A stretch of DNA of 64,000 nt from Casuarius casuarius (lineage: Eukaryota > Chordata > Aves > Casuariiformes > Casuariidae). Below are positions 25,106 to 38,079 of the stretch, in pieces. A program made the translations under genes and the position numbers. Below the pieces are notes generated by a model. The model ran no database searches. It was given only the letters and a program-made list of their open reading frames with translations, and was not told where the DNA came from. The first letter of the stretch is position 1, and each line of letters opens with the position of its first letter. The stretch spans positions 2,004,837 to 2,068,836 of the forward strand of contig PTFA01000035.1 in NCBI GenBank assembly GCA_003342895.1. Reading direction: 5' to 3'.

Positions 25106-28100
25106 AGATATTTGACTAGATGGGTATCTGATACAACCAAGAAAAACAGCTCTTCTGTTCCTATGGAAGGCAGAGTAGAATTTATCCTTGCACACAGCGC
25201 TTATATTTTTATAACCTTTCTCGGTGTTGCAATTGATAGCTTAGGAAGTATTTCAGAAAAAGTGGTAATTGAAAGAGAAATTAATGTAGCAGGAAGACCC
25301 AGAGAACAGAGACAGGATTCTGGTCAGCACTGTTGCCGGATGGAGGAAAAAACAAGATTGCAAACCGAATGGAATGTTATTCATACATTTTTTTTATAAG
25401 ATATAACAGACTGTCATGTTTGGTAAGATCCATATTAATTTTACAGATAATCAAACACTGTCTGAATTTTTTTTAATTAATGAAATGGAGAATATTTCTG
25501 TCTCTTCTATCTTTTCTCTTTTTGGCCAACAATATACATGTGTTAGGAATGGGGATTCCAAAGAATTTGGAATTTTGCAAAAACTCTAGGATTCCTCATA
25601 ACAGTATGGGTTTCCAGCAGAGCAATCTGAAAGCTGGAAGTCATTTCCTTTATACTCTTAGCATAGATTTTTCAATTGAAATTTAAGTGTGTGCTATTAA
25701 ATGACTGGAGAAGAACATTTACCTGCACGCAGATCTACACAGAATAATCTAGTATAATAGGTAGTGCAAATTGTCAAGAACATTAGAAAAATACTGGCAG
25801 CATGTGCAAGAGACAGTCTGTTAAAATGGAGACAGTTTTTTTTAAGCTCTGGCATGAAGGAAAAGCTGGGATAGAAGGCATCTGTGCTGATAGTTATTTT
25901 TTATAGGTAGAGGTAACTGTTCTTAATTACAGCTATGAAACTTGAATCTGATCCCAAGAAGCTTACAGTTCTTTTCAGAAAGAAGCATAGACGTAGTCTG
26001 TGCTTCAAACCAGTACTTTAACACTGTCGAAACAGTCTTGCTCTCTGAAGTTCCCAAAGGAACTTGTTCAAATTGTGCTGTCCCACTTTGAGAATAAAAG
26101 CCCATTGCAGAAAAACTAGCTCTAGTAAAGTGCCGAGCCCCTACATCAGCTCAGGATAATTATATGAAGTCCTGTTCTTACGCTGAACAAACAAGTGAAG
26201 TCCGGAAATTTTTGTGTAGCACATTTCTTCAGCAACAGAATAAAGTAGCACAAATTGTGTTGTCAGAGAGGAGGCGGCAGTTATATTTTGTGATTCCAGT
26301 GTGCTGCTCTGTGGGAAATGTACAAAATGCCATCTAAAAGCATGAAATAAAGTAGAGGCCAGAGGATTATCTCTCCTAAGCAAAGCTGCCAAAAATATTT
26401 ATGGAACTGAAAATCTCAAGAGCATAAAGCAATTCATACCATGTTAATGTTTGTACTGGGAACTTTCCATTAGTAAATATATGAGAGGGAATAATCATAT
26501 CCATCCATCTGCTTAGTGGCTGTTCAACCATGGAAGCTGCTACATGTCAATTATTAATCCACCTGGGGATAAAAAAACCTTTTCTTGGGGGCTAGTTTTC
26601 TCTTTATAAGTTCATATTTTTTTCTGCTACTTAAAAATAAATTTTCTTAGAGATTTCTTACAGATATTGCCAGATACATTTTCTTTTCACTAGTATGTTC
26701 CTTTTTTGATGCAGTTCTACAATCAACCACATTACTTTTTTCTAACAGAATGAGCAGCGTAAATGAACCAAATCTTTTTCAGCTTATTCAAATTCTTTCA
26801 AGACTCTAACCGCAATGTCTTTGTTGCAATGAAAAGTTTGTTCCACTGACAGTCATTAAGACTTTTGAACAGCCACGCTATTGCTGGTTTTGTTGATCAG
26901 GTAGTGAACTTGCCCGTTTCTGGCACAGCAACTGACAGGAATGCCAGAAAAATGAAAATCAGACGTGTCTATTGCAGATAAAACAAGAAACCAGTGACAA
27001 AGGCTTCTGGTACTGTTACTTAAAAGCTAATCAAGCAAGTGATGTGTAACATTGAAGAGAAATTCACTTCAGTGAAAGAGAGTCATTTTCTGAAGCCAGC
27101 CAATAGTACCACACTGAGAAATCATTGATTTTAGCTGGAATCAGGAAAGGTCACTTCGTTTTTTGTTGCTGCTTGATGTTGCTTTTCAAAGGTTGATTTC
27201 TGTCTGGACAGTCTTCATTACTAATGCCACTGTAATAGCACAGGAGTATAATTACATAGCATCAAAGAAAATCTTTGCAGTAAACACAGGTACTAATTCA
27301 ACTCACTGATCAGAACTGTCATAGAGAAAAAGCTAATTTAATCACACTAATCACCGAGCATGACTCATCATGAACAACTTAATTTTGCAAATGAATGAAT
27401 AGACAAAGAGACAAAAACATACGCTTCATATTTTGCAAGCTGCTTTTTTTATTTTGTAAATTATTTTAGAAGAATAAACCATTAAGATTAAAAATTCCAG
27501 CTTTAGTTTACCTATTAAGTCTTTATCAAAAGGTAGGTAAATAGCATTAGGTATATACCAGTGTTTCACTCTGTCTTACTGTGTTACTATTGTCTAGTAG
27601 TACCTAGAAAGCCAGTGAATGAGAATCCCACCACACTGGGCATTGTCATGCAAATGCACACAGAGGGAGACTCTCTCAGGAACGTCACGCTCTATATAGA
27701 CACGTACTGGGTAGAGAAAAGAAACAGGTAATTTCCCTCAAGTTCACTGACTTTCCAAGTCAGTTCAATGACAAAACTCAGACCAGGGCCCAGCAGTTCC
27801 AGCAGCTGCCAAGCTTTCATTGCAGTCTTTTGTGCCCTGCCTCCCCAGCCAGCATAAGCAACAAGAGTTCTTGGCTCTTCTGCCACAGCTTTACTCTGCG
27901 CCAGGCTGAAGTCAGTTTTTTGGTTCTCTTTCTTCTAAGAAGACTGAAAGTGAACTGGACACAGAAAACTTGAAAGTGTGTATCCTGCAGACAGAGTTGT
28001 TCGGGGGACTAGCAAGACCAGAACCACCTTAAGTGAGAAATTCCTGTCTCTATAAAGCTGTAAACATACAATTGCATATGCAGCCTAGACTTGCACAAGT

Positions 28101-31100
28101 ATCTACACTTTTGAGAGAAGAAATTGTGGGTGGTCAGCCTCAGCAATTGTCTTGTGCATCTGTTTCCCTGCTGTTTTCTTTGCCATAAAGCTATACCATA
28201 GAATCTACATACGGAAAATACCTGCTGAATCCTAGCAAATAGAACAGCCAATAAACCAGTCAAGCTTTAAGTCTCTTACTTTATGCTAACTGGTTTCTAC
28301 ATTCTTAATGTGCAATGTGCAGTATTAAAGAAATATATAGATGACATTTGTGGGCAGTCAATGAAAGGTAAGTTGCACATTAAATAGAATAAATTTTATA
28401 GACCTATTTCTGTCAGTAGTATGTGGTGTTTTTAATGCCATGAAGTAATGTCCTTTCCAGGTGGTTCACTATCCCAGATTTCTGCTGAAGTGAGGGGAGA
28501 ATAGACATATGGCTTTGTTTATTACAAATTATTATTATTTTCAAAGGTATTTTAAAATTGATGTTTTTGCATAAACTCAGCAGATTTCCTTGTTTTAGGG
28601 CAATTATGAATTCACAGTACCAGAAAATTCCAACAGATATATTGTGATACGTTTTTATATAGTATATATCCTATATATATTAACAATTGTGATGTCTTTC
28701 CACTAGTATGAAAAGGATGTTTGTTCTCACAAAAGCTCATGCAACTGTTGCTTGGCATTTCTCTCAGGCTCAAAACCCACAGAATTTCTGAATAAAGTTC
28801 AGTTAGAGGCACTAAGCTTCACCTGCTTCCATGTCAAAAGCAAAGAAATAAAATGCAAATGCTCTGCCATTTCAAAGCACAATCACAAATCAGTCCTCAT
28901 GCTGATCAGCTTCCATTGAAAAGTTGGCCAAGATTTGAGAATTTCTTCAGATACCATCTACGTGTTAAGTCTGAAATGAAAACCAAAAACTGACATATTT
29001 TGCCAAGTTTTGGATTAATAACTTTTACAGTACTTTGATGGGCCTATAGCTTGGATTAGAGAGCTTCTCACATTTAAGGAACCAACATCTTCTAACACTA
29101 TTCCCTATGTTCTCTCTGAATGTGGGGTAAGTGTTTTGTTTCTTTTTTTCTTCTGCATTTAAATGAGCACCAGCTGTAAAACAGCGATCCAAATCCTGAT
29201 TCAGACTTCTCCCGGATTTAGCAGTGTTTCGTTCTATAGTTTTAATCTGGGCCCCTTTCTCCTTTCAGATGCTCTGAGACAGCAGTTAAACATTTTCTTA
29301 AATGTAAATGCCCAGGAAAAAATCACGCACTGAAAGCTCATACTGAAAGCAGCTCACTATTCGACAGTGCAGTTTCTGCAGCGCCTCAGTTCTAATGAGG
29401 AAAATCAAGATAGTAATGATTCTTGCATATGTATTCAAATACCTTTATACTTTTTACAGTTGGTGTGTTTCTTAGGAGATAATTTCTGTATACACCTGGT
29501 ACAATTTTTGTTTATCACTTTGTAGTTAAGTTGCAGTTCTTAGTTTGAAGGATTTACCAAGCAGAAAACATGAGGAAGCCACAAGGAAAGTTTTCTGCAG
29601 TCTTGAGCTGGAGGATGTGTGCCTAAAAAACTGTGTATTTGCAATTTTTTCACACTGAAAAGCTTTCTTCAGTCTTTATCATTTTTCAAGGGCCCTCTTC
29701 TGTCTTCCTGATGAAGAACTGTAGAATGATACCTTTGTGAAATATCATGTTAGACCAAAGTAACTTGATTTTCTCTCTCTTGTGCTTTATCTATCTGACG
29801 GTTATTCAACAAGGTATTTGACAGGGCCCTTCAGATACTGCGTTCCTCACCTCACCTGTATTTGACCCTACTATGTTTGAGTTCCAGATCTACAAATTAA
29901 ATAAGCCAAACTGCCTCCTGCCCTGATAGGACTGGGCTTATTTGCCATTACAAAGTCATAATGACAATTTTGCAGAGACAGAGTAATCATAAAAAAACGC
30001 TGTGAAATCTGGACGTTACATAACACGCTCTAACTCCAGATGGTGAAACAAAGTTGTCTATAAACACTTTTTAGTGTTGCTGGGGGAAGGGATGTGGAAA
30101 AGCAAAGTAAATACTGTGCATTTGAACTGGAATTTAAACCCTTGCTTACCATTAACTGAATGGGGGGAATCGTTGCTTTCTTTTTTGCTCATTCCCGCAT
30201 GCGTCATGCATGGCTTACCTTGCATGATAGGATATAAAATTGTGAAGTGTTAAAACTCTGCACAGAATCAGCTTTTTCACAAGATATCTGTTGCTACTGT
30301 GGCACTTGGAGGATCATATCATGTGCTGCAGAACAGATAAAAAGTGTTTCAGCATGCAGCAAGGTGAAGCAGATCAGGAACTGTCTCCAGATGATACTAA
30401 CACATCCAGGTTTCTACTTTGGAAAAGTTAGAGTCCATAGCAAAAATCTGACTCAGTCTCCGATGAGGGAAATTCTTTTTTTGGATTTATTTTGTGGCTT
30501 TTTAAAGTCTAAGGAATACATTTTAAGCTCATATTTTAAGCCCAGAAAAGGCACAAATACTCTACCCGGTTCTGAACAACACATAGATATTTAAGGATTT
30601 TGCTGCCATATGAACAACTAATGTCACTCTAGACCATAGCATAGTACTCCATTCGTCTCCTCCACTGCTTTCTAGTACTGATGTCTTTTAAAGCAGCTCA
30701 ACCTAATTGTGGATTTTATTAGTTATTGACAGCAAATTTATGATTGTCCTCTGACATGTAGTTGCAAAACAATCATGCAAGAACCAGAAAAAAATATCCC
30801 TTTTCTGTGACCCCCCCACCTGGAGTCATGATTTTTCTCTCAGCAGTTACGATATATTAGCAACTTCTCTAGAAAGCGTGAGGCCAGAACTATGCTAACC
30901 CTGACGGAGTGGCATTTAAATCAATCCTTGTCATGAGTGACAACTGTGCAGTCCTATTTCTGCTGCTGTGACTGCACTTTATTTTAGCTGTGAAGAATTG
31001 TAGGCATTTACATTTGGAGGTACCTGACCTGACTCTCAATCCCTTATAAATTATTACTGTGCATTAAATCCAGTAGCTGAAACGCTACCAAAATACTCAG

Positions 31101-31490
31101 ACATAATAAGCTTTGATGTTATCTCTCTCCACCATCATAGTATAGCAATGTCATCTAAACATAGGTAAAGAAAAATAAACTCTCTAATCTAAGAGGAATG
31201 GTCTTGGGAGCCTTCTTTAGCTGCTGCCTTCATGTTTCTAATACTTATGTCTGCAGAAAGCAGTGAGAAGAATAAAAGATCAGGGACTGAGTCAATGAAG
31301 TTGTGCCAGGCTTGTCAAAACAACCTTGTCCAAATTTTTTTCTTCTAAAACTGAATTCCTAGATTGCAGTCCTTCTGCTGCTCTCTGCAGTTGCCTTCAG
31401 CGTGACATGCTCTGTGACATTTTGGCTTTTCCCTGCCAGTGGCAATCTCAAGGATGTTACGGCCAGGATGTTTTGAAGTGAATGTAAATT
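25106..31490. other. No gene recognised (6.4 kb)
   Basis: AT-rich sequence with chance frames of up to 115 codons (30,247-30,594). No repeat family recognised. Confidence 0.55.
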
Positions 31491-31886
31491 GTGAGCTACA
31501 TTTTTACAGTACCTATACATACTTGGGCTCTTGTATCTCTGATAGCTTCTTCACTACTGATTTTAATACTGGGTGAGCTTCATAGGCGATTCCGGAGCAG
31601 AAAGTTTCCAGCTGCAAACAGCCAGCCAGAATCCAGAACCGGACACAGCACCTGTGGCACCCCAGCTCAAGTCAGTGCTAGCAGAGCAGACTATGTTGTC
31701 CTGAATAAGCCTGCCCAGTCTTACATTAAGTGGCCTGTATTATTTTTTCTAATAGCCAGTGTTCATGCATACTATGAAAAATGCTGGGAAAAAGCTGCTT
31801 TTCAGTGCCGTTCTGTTGACGAAGTTTCAACAGGAAATTTCCAATCCCAAAATGCTGCATGTCGTTTTGAAAATCTTTCTGTTTAG
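31491..31886 (+). CDS. Open frame of 131 codons with a predicted membrane helix; possible exon
   Basis: The frame starts in a stretch with an acceptor-like TTTTTACAG at 31,501-31,509. It encodes a strongly hydrophobic segment (HTWALVSLIASSLLILIL, residues about 10-27), a basic patch (HRRFRSRK) and a Ser/Pro/Gln-rich stretch that includes DYVVL. A GTGAGC donor-like site directly follows the helix (around 31,572), so a short exon with a codon split after the first base on both sides is another reading. Helix followed by basic stop-transfer residues and a polar tail is the order seen at the C-terminus of a type I membrane protein. I find no partner exon on the plus strand and no recognised family. 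Chance remains the simplest explanation. Confidence 0.17.
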   Translation: MSYIFTVPIHTWALVSLIASSLLILILGELHRRFRSRKFPAANSQPESRTGHSTCGTPAQVSASRADYVVLNKPAQSYIKWPVLFFLIASVHAYYEKCWEKAAFQCRSVDEVSTGNFQSQNAACRFENLSV

Positions 31887-32084
31887 AGTGAGGGAAAACA
31901 TTCAAATATAGTTACTTGAGGAGAACAGCATGAGAACAAGTGCACACCCCCACCACACTCTCTCTCCAGCTCACATCAGACACTTTTTCCTCTTCTGCAT
32001 TATGAACATCAGATTCACCAAATGTTAAGAACATCTAAAGGGAAGATATTCTCTTGCAATGAAGCAGACTTGTATCTGCAGCGC

Positions 32085-32172
32085 TCCACTTCTATCAGAC
32101 TATTACTGTTTTCAAATTCTTCACATAGTGGAGGTCAGACTAGACTGAAGAACCCTCCAGATCAGTCTATTA
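32085..32172 (+). mobile_element. CR1-type 3' tail remnant
   Basis: TGGAGGTCAGACTAGACTGA and the following AACCCTCCAGATCAGTCTAT match, in order, the tail shared by old CR1 copies (a GGTCAGACTAGATGATC-like motif, then a CCTTCT...TCTATGA motif). Only about 90 bases can be recognised. Confidence 0.4.
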
Positions 32173-35100
32173 TAAAAATGATATTGAATTTCCTTTAAAG
32201 TCCATAGCTCAGACTATGTTTATGGATAACCTCCAGTGAACTACTACTCATTATTTCTATCTCGAAAGTTTAAATTGCACTGTAATGGAGCATCACTGAA
32301 AGCTGTCTTCGCCCTTTTCTCCAAATTCTCTGCCACACTCTTAACTAATGCCAAAGCATTAAGCCTAAGGTATGATCTTCCTGTAACACTGTGGGGAAAG
32401 AAGAGACCACAGCCTTATTATATGGGACAGTTAGTAGGAAAATTTAAGGAATGAAATCTATTAAATTAAATGGACCTCTAACTTGGAAGGAAGCAAACTG
32501 GGATTGAGGGAAAGTCAGGAAAGAGAAGATTAATTAAATATAATTAAGCAATAAAATAAGACAGGATAGAATATCCTACTTAGATATCTAGGTTATAGAA
32601 AAAAAATAAAAGAATAGATATAAATACTGTAATGACTATAATGAGAAGTGTATTTGTTTGAAATAGGAGAAAAATGATAGTAATTTAATACTGAATTAAG
32701 ATCAGCAAGGCTCCAATATCTTTTAAAATATTGTGTTGATAACAGCAAGAGAAAGCTCTAAATGACGCATTTCACAGGCCAGTGTGCTGAGCTGCAGGAA
32801 TTAACATTTATGGAGAGTCTCAGGGCTTTTTTCTTATTTACTGGTGTTTATTCTGAGATTTCATAGCAGTACGGCTTTCTTACAGCCCAGTTTCTTGGCT
32901 GCAGTTCATTTTGGATAATTATACTCTGCCTACCAAAATACATTCTGCGCTTTTGCCTTCCTACGAGTATTTTCTCCAGTGTGTGAGCCTGAGGCTGGGT
33001 CGACGCAGGAGTAGAAAGTGAGGAGGGCGGAAAAGCTCTGTTCACCTTCCGAGGCTCTTTGGGCATCTCTGTAGATCCAGCCACAGCCAGTCTCTGACAG
33101 TCACTGAAGTGATTATCAGTGGTCTTGGCTGTTGCACATTCTAGTCATATTTTCTTTAAGACAAGATGTTGCAATGGGGATATATGTGTTTACAGGTGAG
33201 GAGTATGTGCATAGTCTAAGGGTTAGACTTCCTTAGCAGAACACCAGTGCTGTATTTTTTATAGTTATTAAAAAAGAGCTATCTCTTTTCAGTACAATAT
33301 GCTGCAGAAAATCACGGAGAAGGGACTGTGATCTTAATTATATGTGATGTTTGTGTGCATCTGGGACTATTTGTTATAATTTAAAAATAAAGTAATAGAT
33401 GCTGTTGACAAATAATGCTTTTGTTGTGAGAAATTAAAGGAGTTCTGCAGGAAATGAACTGACTGTACGATACCACTGGCTATCTACAGAATAGTGCTGA
33501 CCCTTTACAAACCACAGGCTCTTTCAAATGTGCATGAAAGTAGCCTGCTGACGAAAATATCAACAGCAGTCTGCTGACGTGTTTGAGATTGAAGTTTCTA
33601 TATTCTGACTGTGGAAATTAGCTGGGCGGGGGGTTCCACTTCTAGTGCTTCATCTTAGTCTGGACATAGGAAATGCAGCAAGCAGTCACAAGTTCACATG
33701 CATTGTACACAAGATTAATATGTTCAGCCTTTTGACTGAACTTGTGGCACCCTTGCCTGGGCTCATTTTAGCAGTTTAGCAATATGGTTTTGAATTTCTT
33801 AAGTGCTTAGAATGCTAAGGAACTTTGCAACAGCAAAAATGGGTGAAATGTGAGCTCAGAACACACCTGCAATTGAAAATAGGTGTGGACGCTGCTATGC
33901 TTTATTATCTTTCAGGTCTTCAAGATGGCATGACGTTGTGCAGGGAGCCTTTGCTATGTCCACTCTCCATCATCTCTTTCATTTGCTTTTACGTACAGTG
34001 CAATCAAACCAACTTAATAATCAAGTCAAGGGTTTTTAAGGAGAAGCAGAAAGAAGGCAGCTGATGTTTAACAACCCTTTGTGAGATGAGGAAATACAAT
34101 GAAAATGTTGTTCTGGCTGCTGTGTTGCAGAATTACCCCTAAGATACAAAGGTAGTCTTCACAAGAACAGAAGCGTTTGTCTAGCATCCTAGTAAGGTTC
34201 TTTTCTATTTAAGTCCTTTCCTTCAGGATCTGAACTGTTCATCAGGCTTGCTGTATACTACTGCAAATCTGCCAGTATCTATCCCAGAGCTTTACAGTTG
34301 TGGAAGGAAAGGCCTCCTATATGTAGACTATGTAAAACATGTAGTATCCTTTTTAAATGTCAGATTTAATATTAAGGGATTGTGAAGATACTGTGAAGAA
34401 CTGCAAATCCTGTGAAGAGCTGAGATCTCTCAGTATTTTTCATAGTTCAGAAAAATTGTGTTTCCATGGCATTCGCATGCCCGCTTTGCAGATTTCTTTT
34501 GTACTGGCCAGAGGTGCTGCATCGCAATTAGAAATAATCAAATCTCAATTCAATTGCTGAATCATAGAGGCAGAGGGATCTTTTTTTAAAGAAACATAGG
34601 GATGGACCACTGACACCCATGGCAAGATATGAGATAATAATCACATGCACCAGCAAACCAGAACCAACTAATCACATGCACCAGCAAACCACCAGCTTGT
34701 ATGGTGTTTTTCTCTCAGAAATATGAAAAAGTGTCAAGAAAAAATTGTTTCAGGTTGATCCGAACACATTGTTTAACCTAAAAGGGAATATTTGCCTTCA
34801 TTCTGGGCAGATTGCTCTACTTTTGGTTGTTTTCTTTTTTATTTTGTCTTTAATATAATTTCATTTCGAAATAATACATGATATTTCAAAATTAAAAATT
34901 GAAACATTTTGCTTAAATAAAGCTGAAATAGAAAGTCCCAAGACTTTTTTTAACAAATCCTTCTCTGTGGCATGAACTCTTCATTAAATTTACCCCAAAT
35001 TCTCAAAAGCTTTGGTCCCCTCCACTGGCCATTTTTCTCTAAATTTCCTAGTCACCAAAAAAGTATTGTCCTGCTCTTATTACAATACCTTCCATTTTTA

Positions 35101-35526
35101 GTGGATTTATTTTTTAGTCAAATTGTGCACTCCAATCAGTAAAGCAATCTGGTAAATACCCTTTATGAGATATGAGATATCATAGTAATTTCTTTGCTGT
35201 CATACAGTTGTGTTTCAACCAGCTGTAATTCTACAACCTTTTATCACATGAGGACCTAGGAATATGTTTGCAGAAATAAGTTTCCTCAAAGTAGGCAGTG
35301 TACAGTCTAGGTAAGGGATGCTGAACAGGTAATATAAGTAAATATAAGTAAAAAAGACCTATAAGTCAAATTTAGTTAGCGTATTCCAACCTTCACTGTA
35401 GCTATTTTGACAGTGTATTCTCTGCTGGAGAAAACGCTGAAATTATTTGCTGTTCTGATCCCTCTGAAATCAGAATTTCTCTCTTGACTTTATGAGGCTC
35501 AAGTTTTTACCTGTGATATAGAGTGA
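32173..35526. other. No gene recognised (3.4 kb)
   Basis: Only the 23-base direct repeat at 34,638 stands out. A strongly AT-rich patch lies at 32,530-32,700. Confidence 0.6.
34638..34691 (+). repeat. 23-base direct repeat, 31-base period
   Basis: A 23-base unit beginning TAATCACATGCACCAGC is found at 34,638-34,660 and 34,669-34,691 with no mismatch, separated by eight bases. Confidence 0.93.
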
Positions 35527-36024
35527 AGTCACGGGATCATGTAGCGGGGATTATGGGATCATCTGATAGTAAATCACAGAATCACGGGATCACAGAATGG
35601 TTGAGGTTGGCAGGGACCACTGAAGATCATCTAGTCCAGCCCCCCCTGCTCAAGCAGGGTCACCTAGAGCAAGTTGCCCAGGATTATGTCCAGATGGCTT
35701 TTGAATATCTCCAAGGAAGGAGACTCCACAACCCATCTGGGTGGCCTGTTCCACTGCTCAGTCACCCACACAGTAAAGAAGTTTTTCCTCATGTTCAGAT
35801 GGAACTTCTTGTGTTTCGGTTTGCGCCCATTGCCTCTCGTCCTATCGCTGAGCACCACTGAGAGGAGCCTGGCTCCATCCTCTCTACACTTTCCCTTCAT
35901 ATACTTATACACATTGATAAGATCTTCCTTCAGTCTTCTCTTCTCTAGACTGAAGAGTCCCAGCTCTCTCAACCTTTCGTCATATGAGAGATGCTCCAGT
36001 CCCTTCATCATCTCAGTAGCCCTA
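35527..36024 (-). mobile_element. CR1 non-LTR retrotransposon, young, 5'-truncated
   Basis: The minus strand carries the 3' end of a CR1 LINE: the C-terminal part of ORF2 (reverse transcriptase ORF), then the short 3' UTR common to avian CR1 copies, ending in degenerate copies of an ATTCTGTGA-type motif that are typical of CR1 tails. It is truncated at the 5' side near 36,024, the usual outcome of incomplete reverse transcription. It shows little decay compared with the other CR1 pieces here. The tail region (35,527-35,600) holds several spaced GGGATCA-like units on the plus strand, suggesting that the terminal microsatellite expanded and then diverged. No clear target-site duplication is visible, as is usual for CR1. 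Confidence 0.93.
35664..36011 (-). pseudogene. CR1 ORF2 C-terminal fragment, still open
   Basis: An uninterrupted 115-codon frame encodes the end of the CR1 polymerase ORF. The characteristic stretches [17 protein letters not shown] and DRTRGNGRK, the WNRPPR motif and the closing [14 protein letters not shown] are all visible. It begins at an internal Met only because the element is truncated; the endonuclease and the reverse-transcriptase catalytic motifs are absent, so it cannot be functional. The lack of stops over this length indicates recent insertion relative to the other copies. There is no sign of promoter or host use. Confidence 0.9.
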
Positions 36025-38079
36025 GTATGATGATATCACACTAGGAACAGTGCCAAAACACTCCACTGAGTAAATCCAGGTGGAAGGTATATTAATGGAT
36101 CAGAAATATGAGAGGTAAAGCATATTTATTCAAATATAAACTGCCATTTCAGTAGTTATTTTTTACATTTTGTATTTGTTTGGTATGCTTTTCTCTTGGA
36201 TTTGGTCAGTGGAATGCTATACTAGTGTTCCCGCAATGACTTATGCATGTGCATATAGTTGAAGTAATCCCACCAAATAAATGCTCAAAACAACTTTTCG
36301 GTGCAGCTTCATGACTTATTCATGAGGCATGCTGTTTGCAAATGAGACTGCAAATAACATACACCAAAGGAACTTTCTTCTGAATCACTATTAGTGGTGC
36401 CTAATAACTTACACACAAAGCTGCATATAAACATATGTTTTATGTTATAATTGGTTTTGTACCAAACTACTTCTAGGTGAGTCGGATAATGAGCAATAGC
36501 AAAATACTTATCCCAGGCATCACATTTTGCTACTGTGTGCTCCTGGAGATACATTAACTACAGTATTGCTTTAGGGATCTGTTTCTTTCTTCAGAATCAG
36601 ACTGTAACTGTGATATTTTAAAGGGGAAAATATTCTTCGAGTTTCCATCGTTCCTCCAAGTTTCCATCCAAATTGTTTACAGAATAGAATTACACATAGT
36701 GCTTCAGCTGTTTTATGTATAACACATATATATGTTTTATATTTATCTGTCAAATACAGGATTATAAATATAGCTGCCAAAAAAAAAGAAAAAGAAAAAG
36801 ATTTCTTTTCGAGAGTTTCTCTGTAATCAAGACATTTCTATTATGGAAGCAACTAAGAATTTCTTGTTACAGTATCTTTCAGAGAATCATCTTTTTGAAA
36901 AGGTTGTTTCATGCACATCATGATTCACAAGGTTCTTTCTTGTGTCAGTTTGCAAGTAAGATGGTCTTCATATCTTCAGATGGTCTTTAGCTGAAACAGT
37001 TCTTTTTCCCTTCCTGTAACTATTTTGTCAGTATTTACTCTTACTGTGTATCACCTTACTAAAGATACTAAGCGTTTTCAAGTAAGATATTCCTCCTTGG
37101 AGAAGGAAAGTCTAAATTCAAAGAAATGTCGATATTGCAACGTATGACTTCCATGTCCCCCAACCACTAGTCCTGTGTAAAGTACCCAACTCCCTGCATA
37201 AGAAGAGGTTGGGGCTCCTAAGAACGGAGTTTATGAAAGCCAGCAAACTGGTTCACGTGGCCTCAAAAGCAGGCGGTACCACAATGTAAGGAGAGAGAAG
37301 TGTCTGATGAGGATTCTCAGCCATAAGTTGCGGCAGGAGGGGAATTGGCTACAGTGAGTCAAGTGTCTTCATTAAGGAAATAGAGACTTTGATTAAGGCA
37401 CTGTTTTAGGAGGTGGAAGGCCTCCTTTCACATCCTTGCTTTGCTTAAGTTACCCTGAAGACTAGCCATAGGTCCCCCACATCCCAGCAGAGTGTGTTTA
37501 CCCCTATGCTTTTGGGGTAGTGAGAGTTAATGCTCTCACAGTTGTTTTTGTCAGAGATGTTTGTTCCAGTAATTGGACATTTGTTTAAACAGAGGCTTGA
37601 ACGTGACTCTGTGGTCTACAGACTCAGTCTCTTCCTTGCAGACTCTCTTTTTCTATGCAACTCAATGCATATTCACTTACTAATGGAAAGTTAACCATCT
37701 CCAACAGAAAAGGTTGTGATTGCCTCCTCTTAGCACAACAGTCCCTGGTGACTGCAGCATTTTGCTAATTTCTGAGAAACCTCCAACCAATCTTTATTTT
37801 ATATCAGACAGGATGGAGCTGTGAAATGGAGCTTTATCACTTTGTAAGTCCTCTAACCAATGATTGTTAGCAAAAACACAATATCTACATGAAGAAAGTC
37901 TTGTCCCCATGTTGTCTTTTGTCTGAAATGCAGCCTGGTCCAAGAACATCAGGCTAATTTGGCCTCTGGGAGTGAGATAGGCAGGGGAAAGCCTAGGTTG
38001 ATAATTTTGCCTGAGCTAGAACATGGTGCTGTTTGGTGACATAAGGACATAGCTGCTTTTGCACATAACTGCTAGAGGA
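36025..38079. other. No gene recognised (2.1 kb)
   Basis: Contains one minus-strand open stretch with a GTAAGT donor (about 36,410-36,543), discussed under findings; too weak to annotate. Confidence 0.5.

Noticed and set aside
35523..36030. Plus-strand frames of 112 and 118 codons
   Set aside because: Antisense to the young CR1, whose real frame is on the minus strand.
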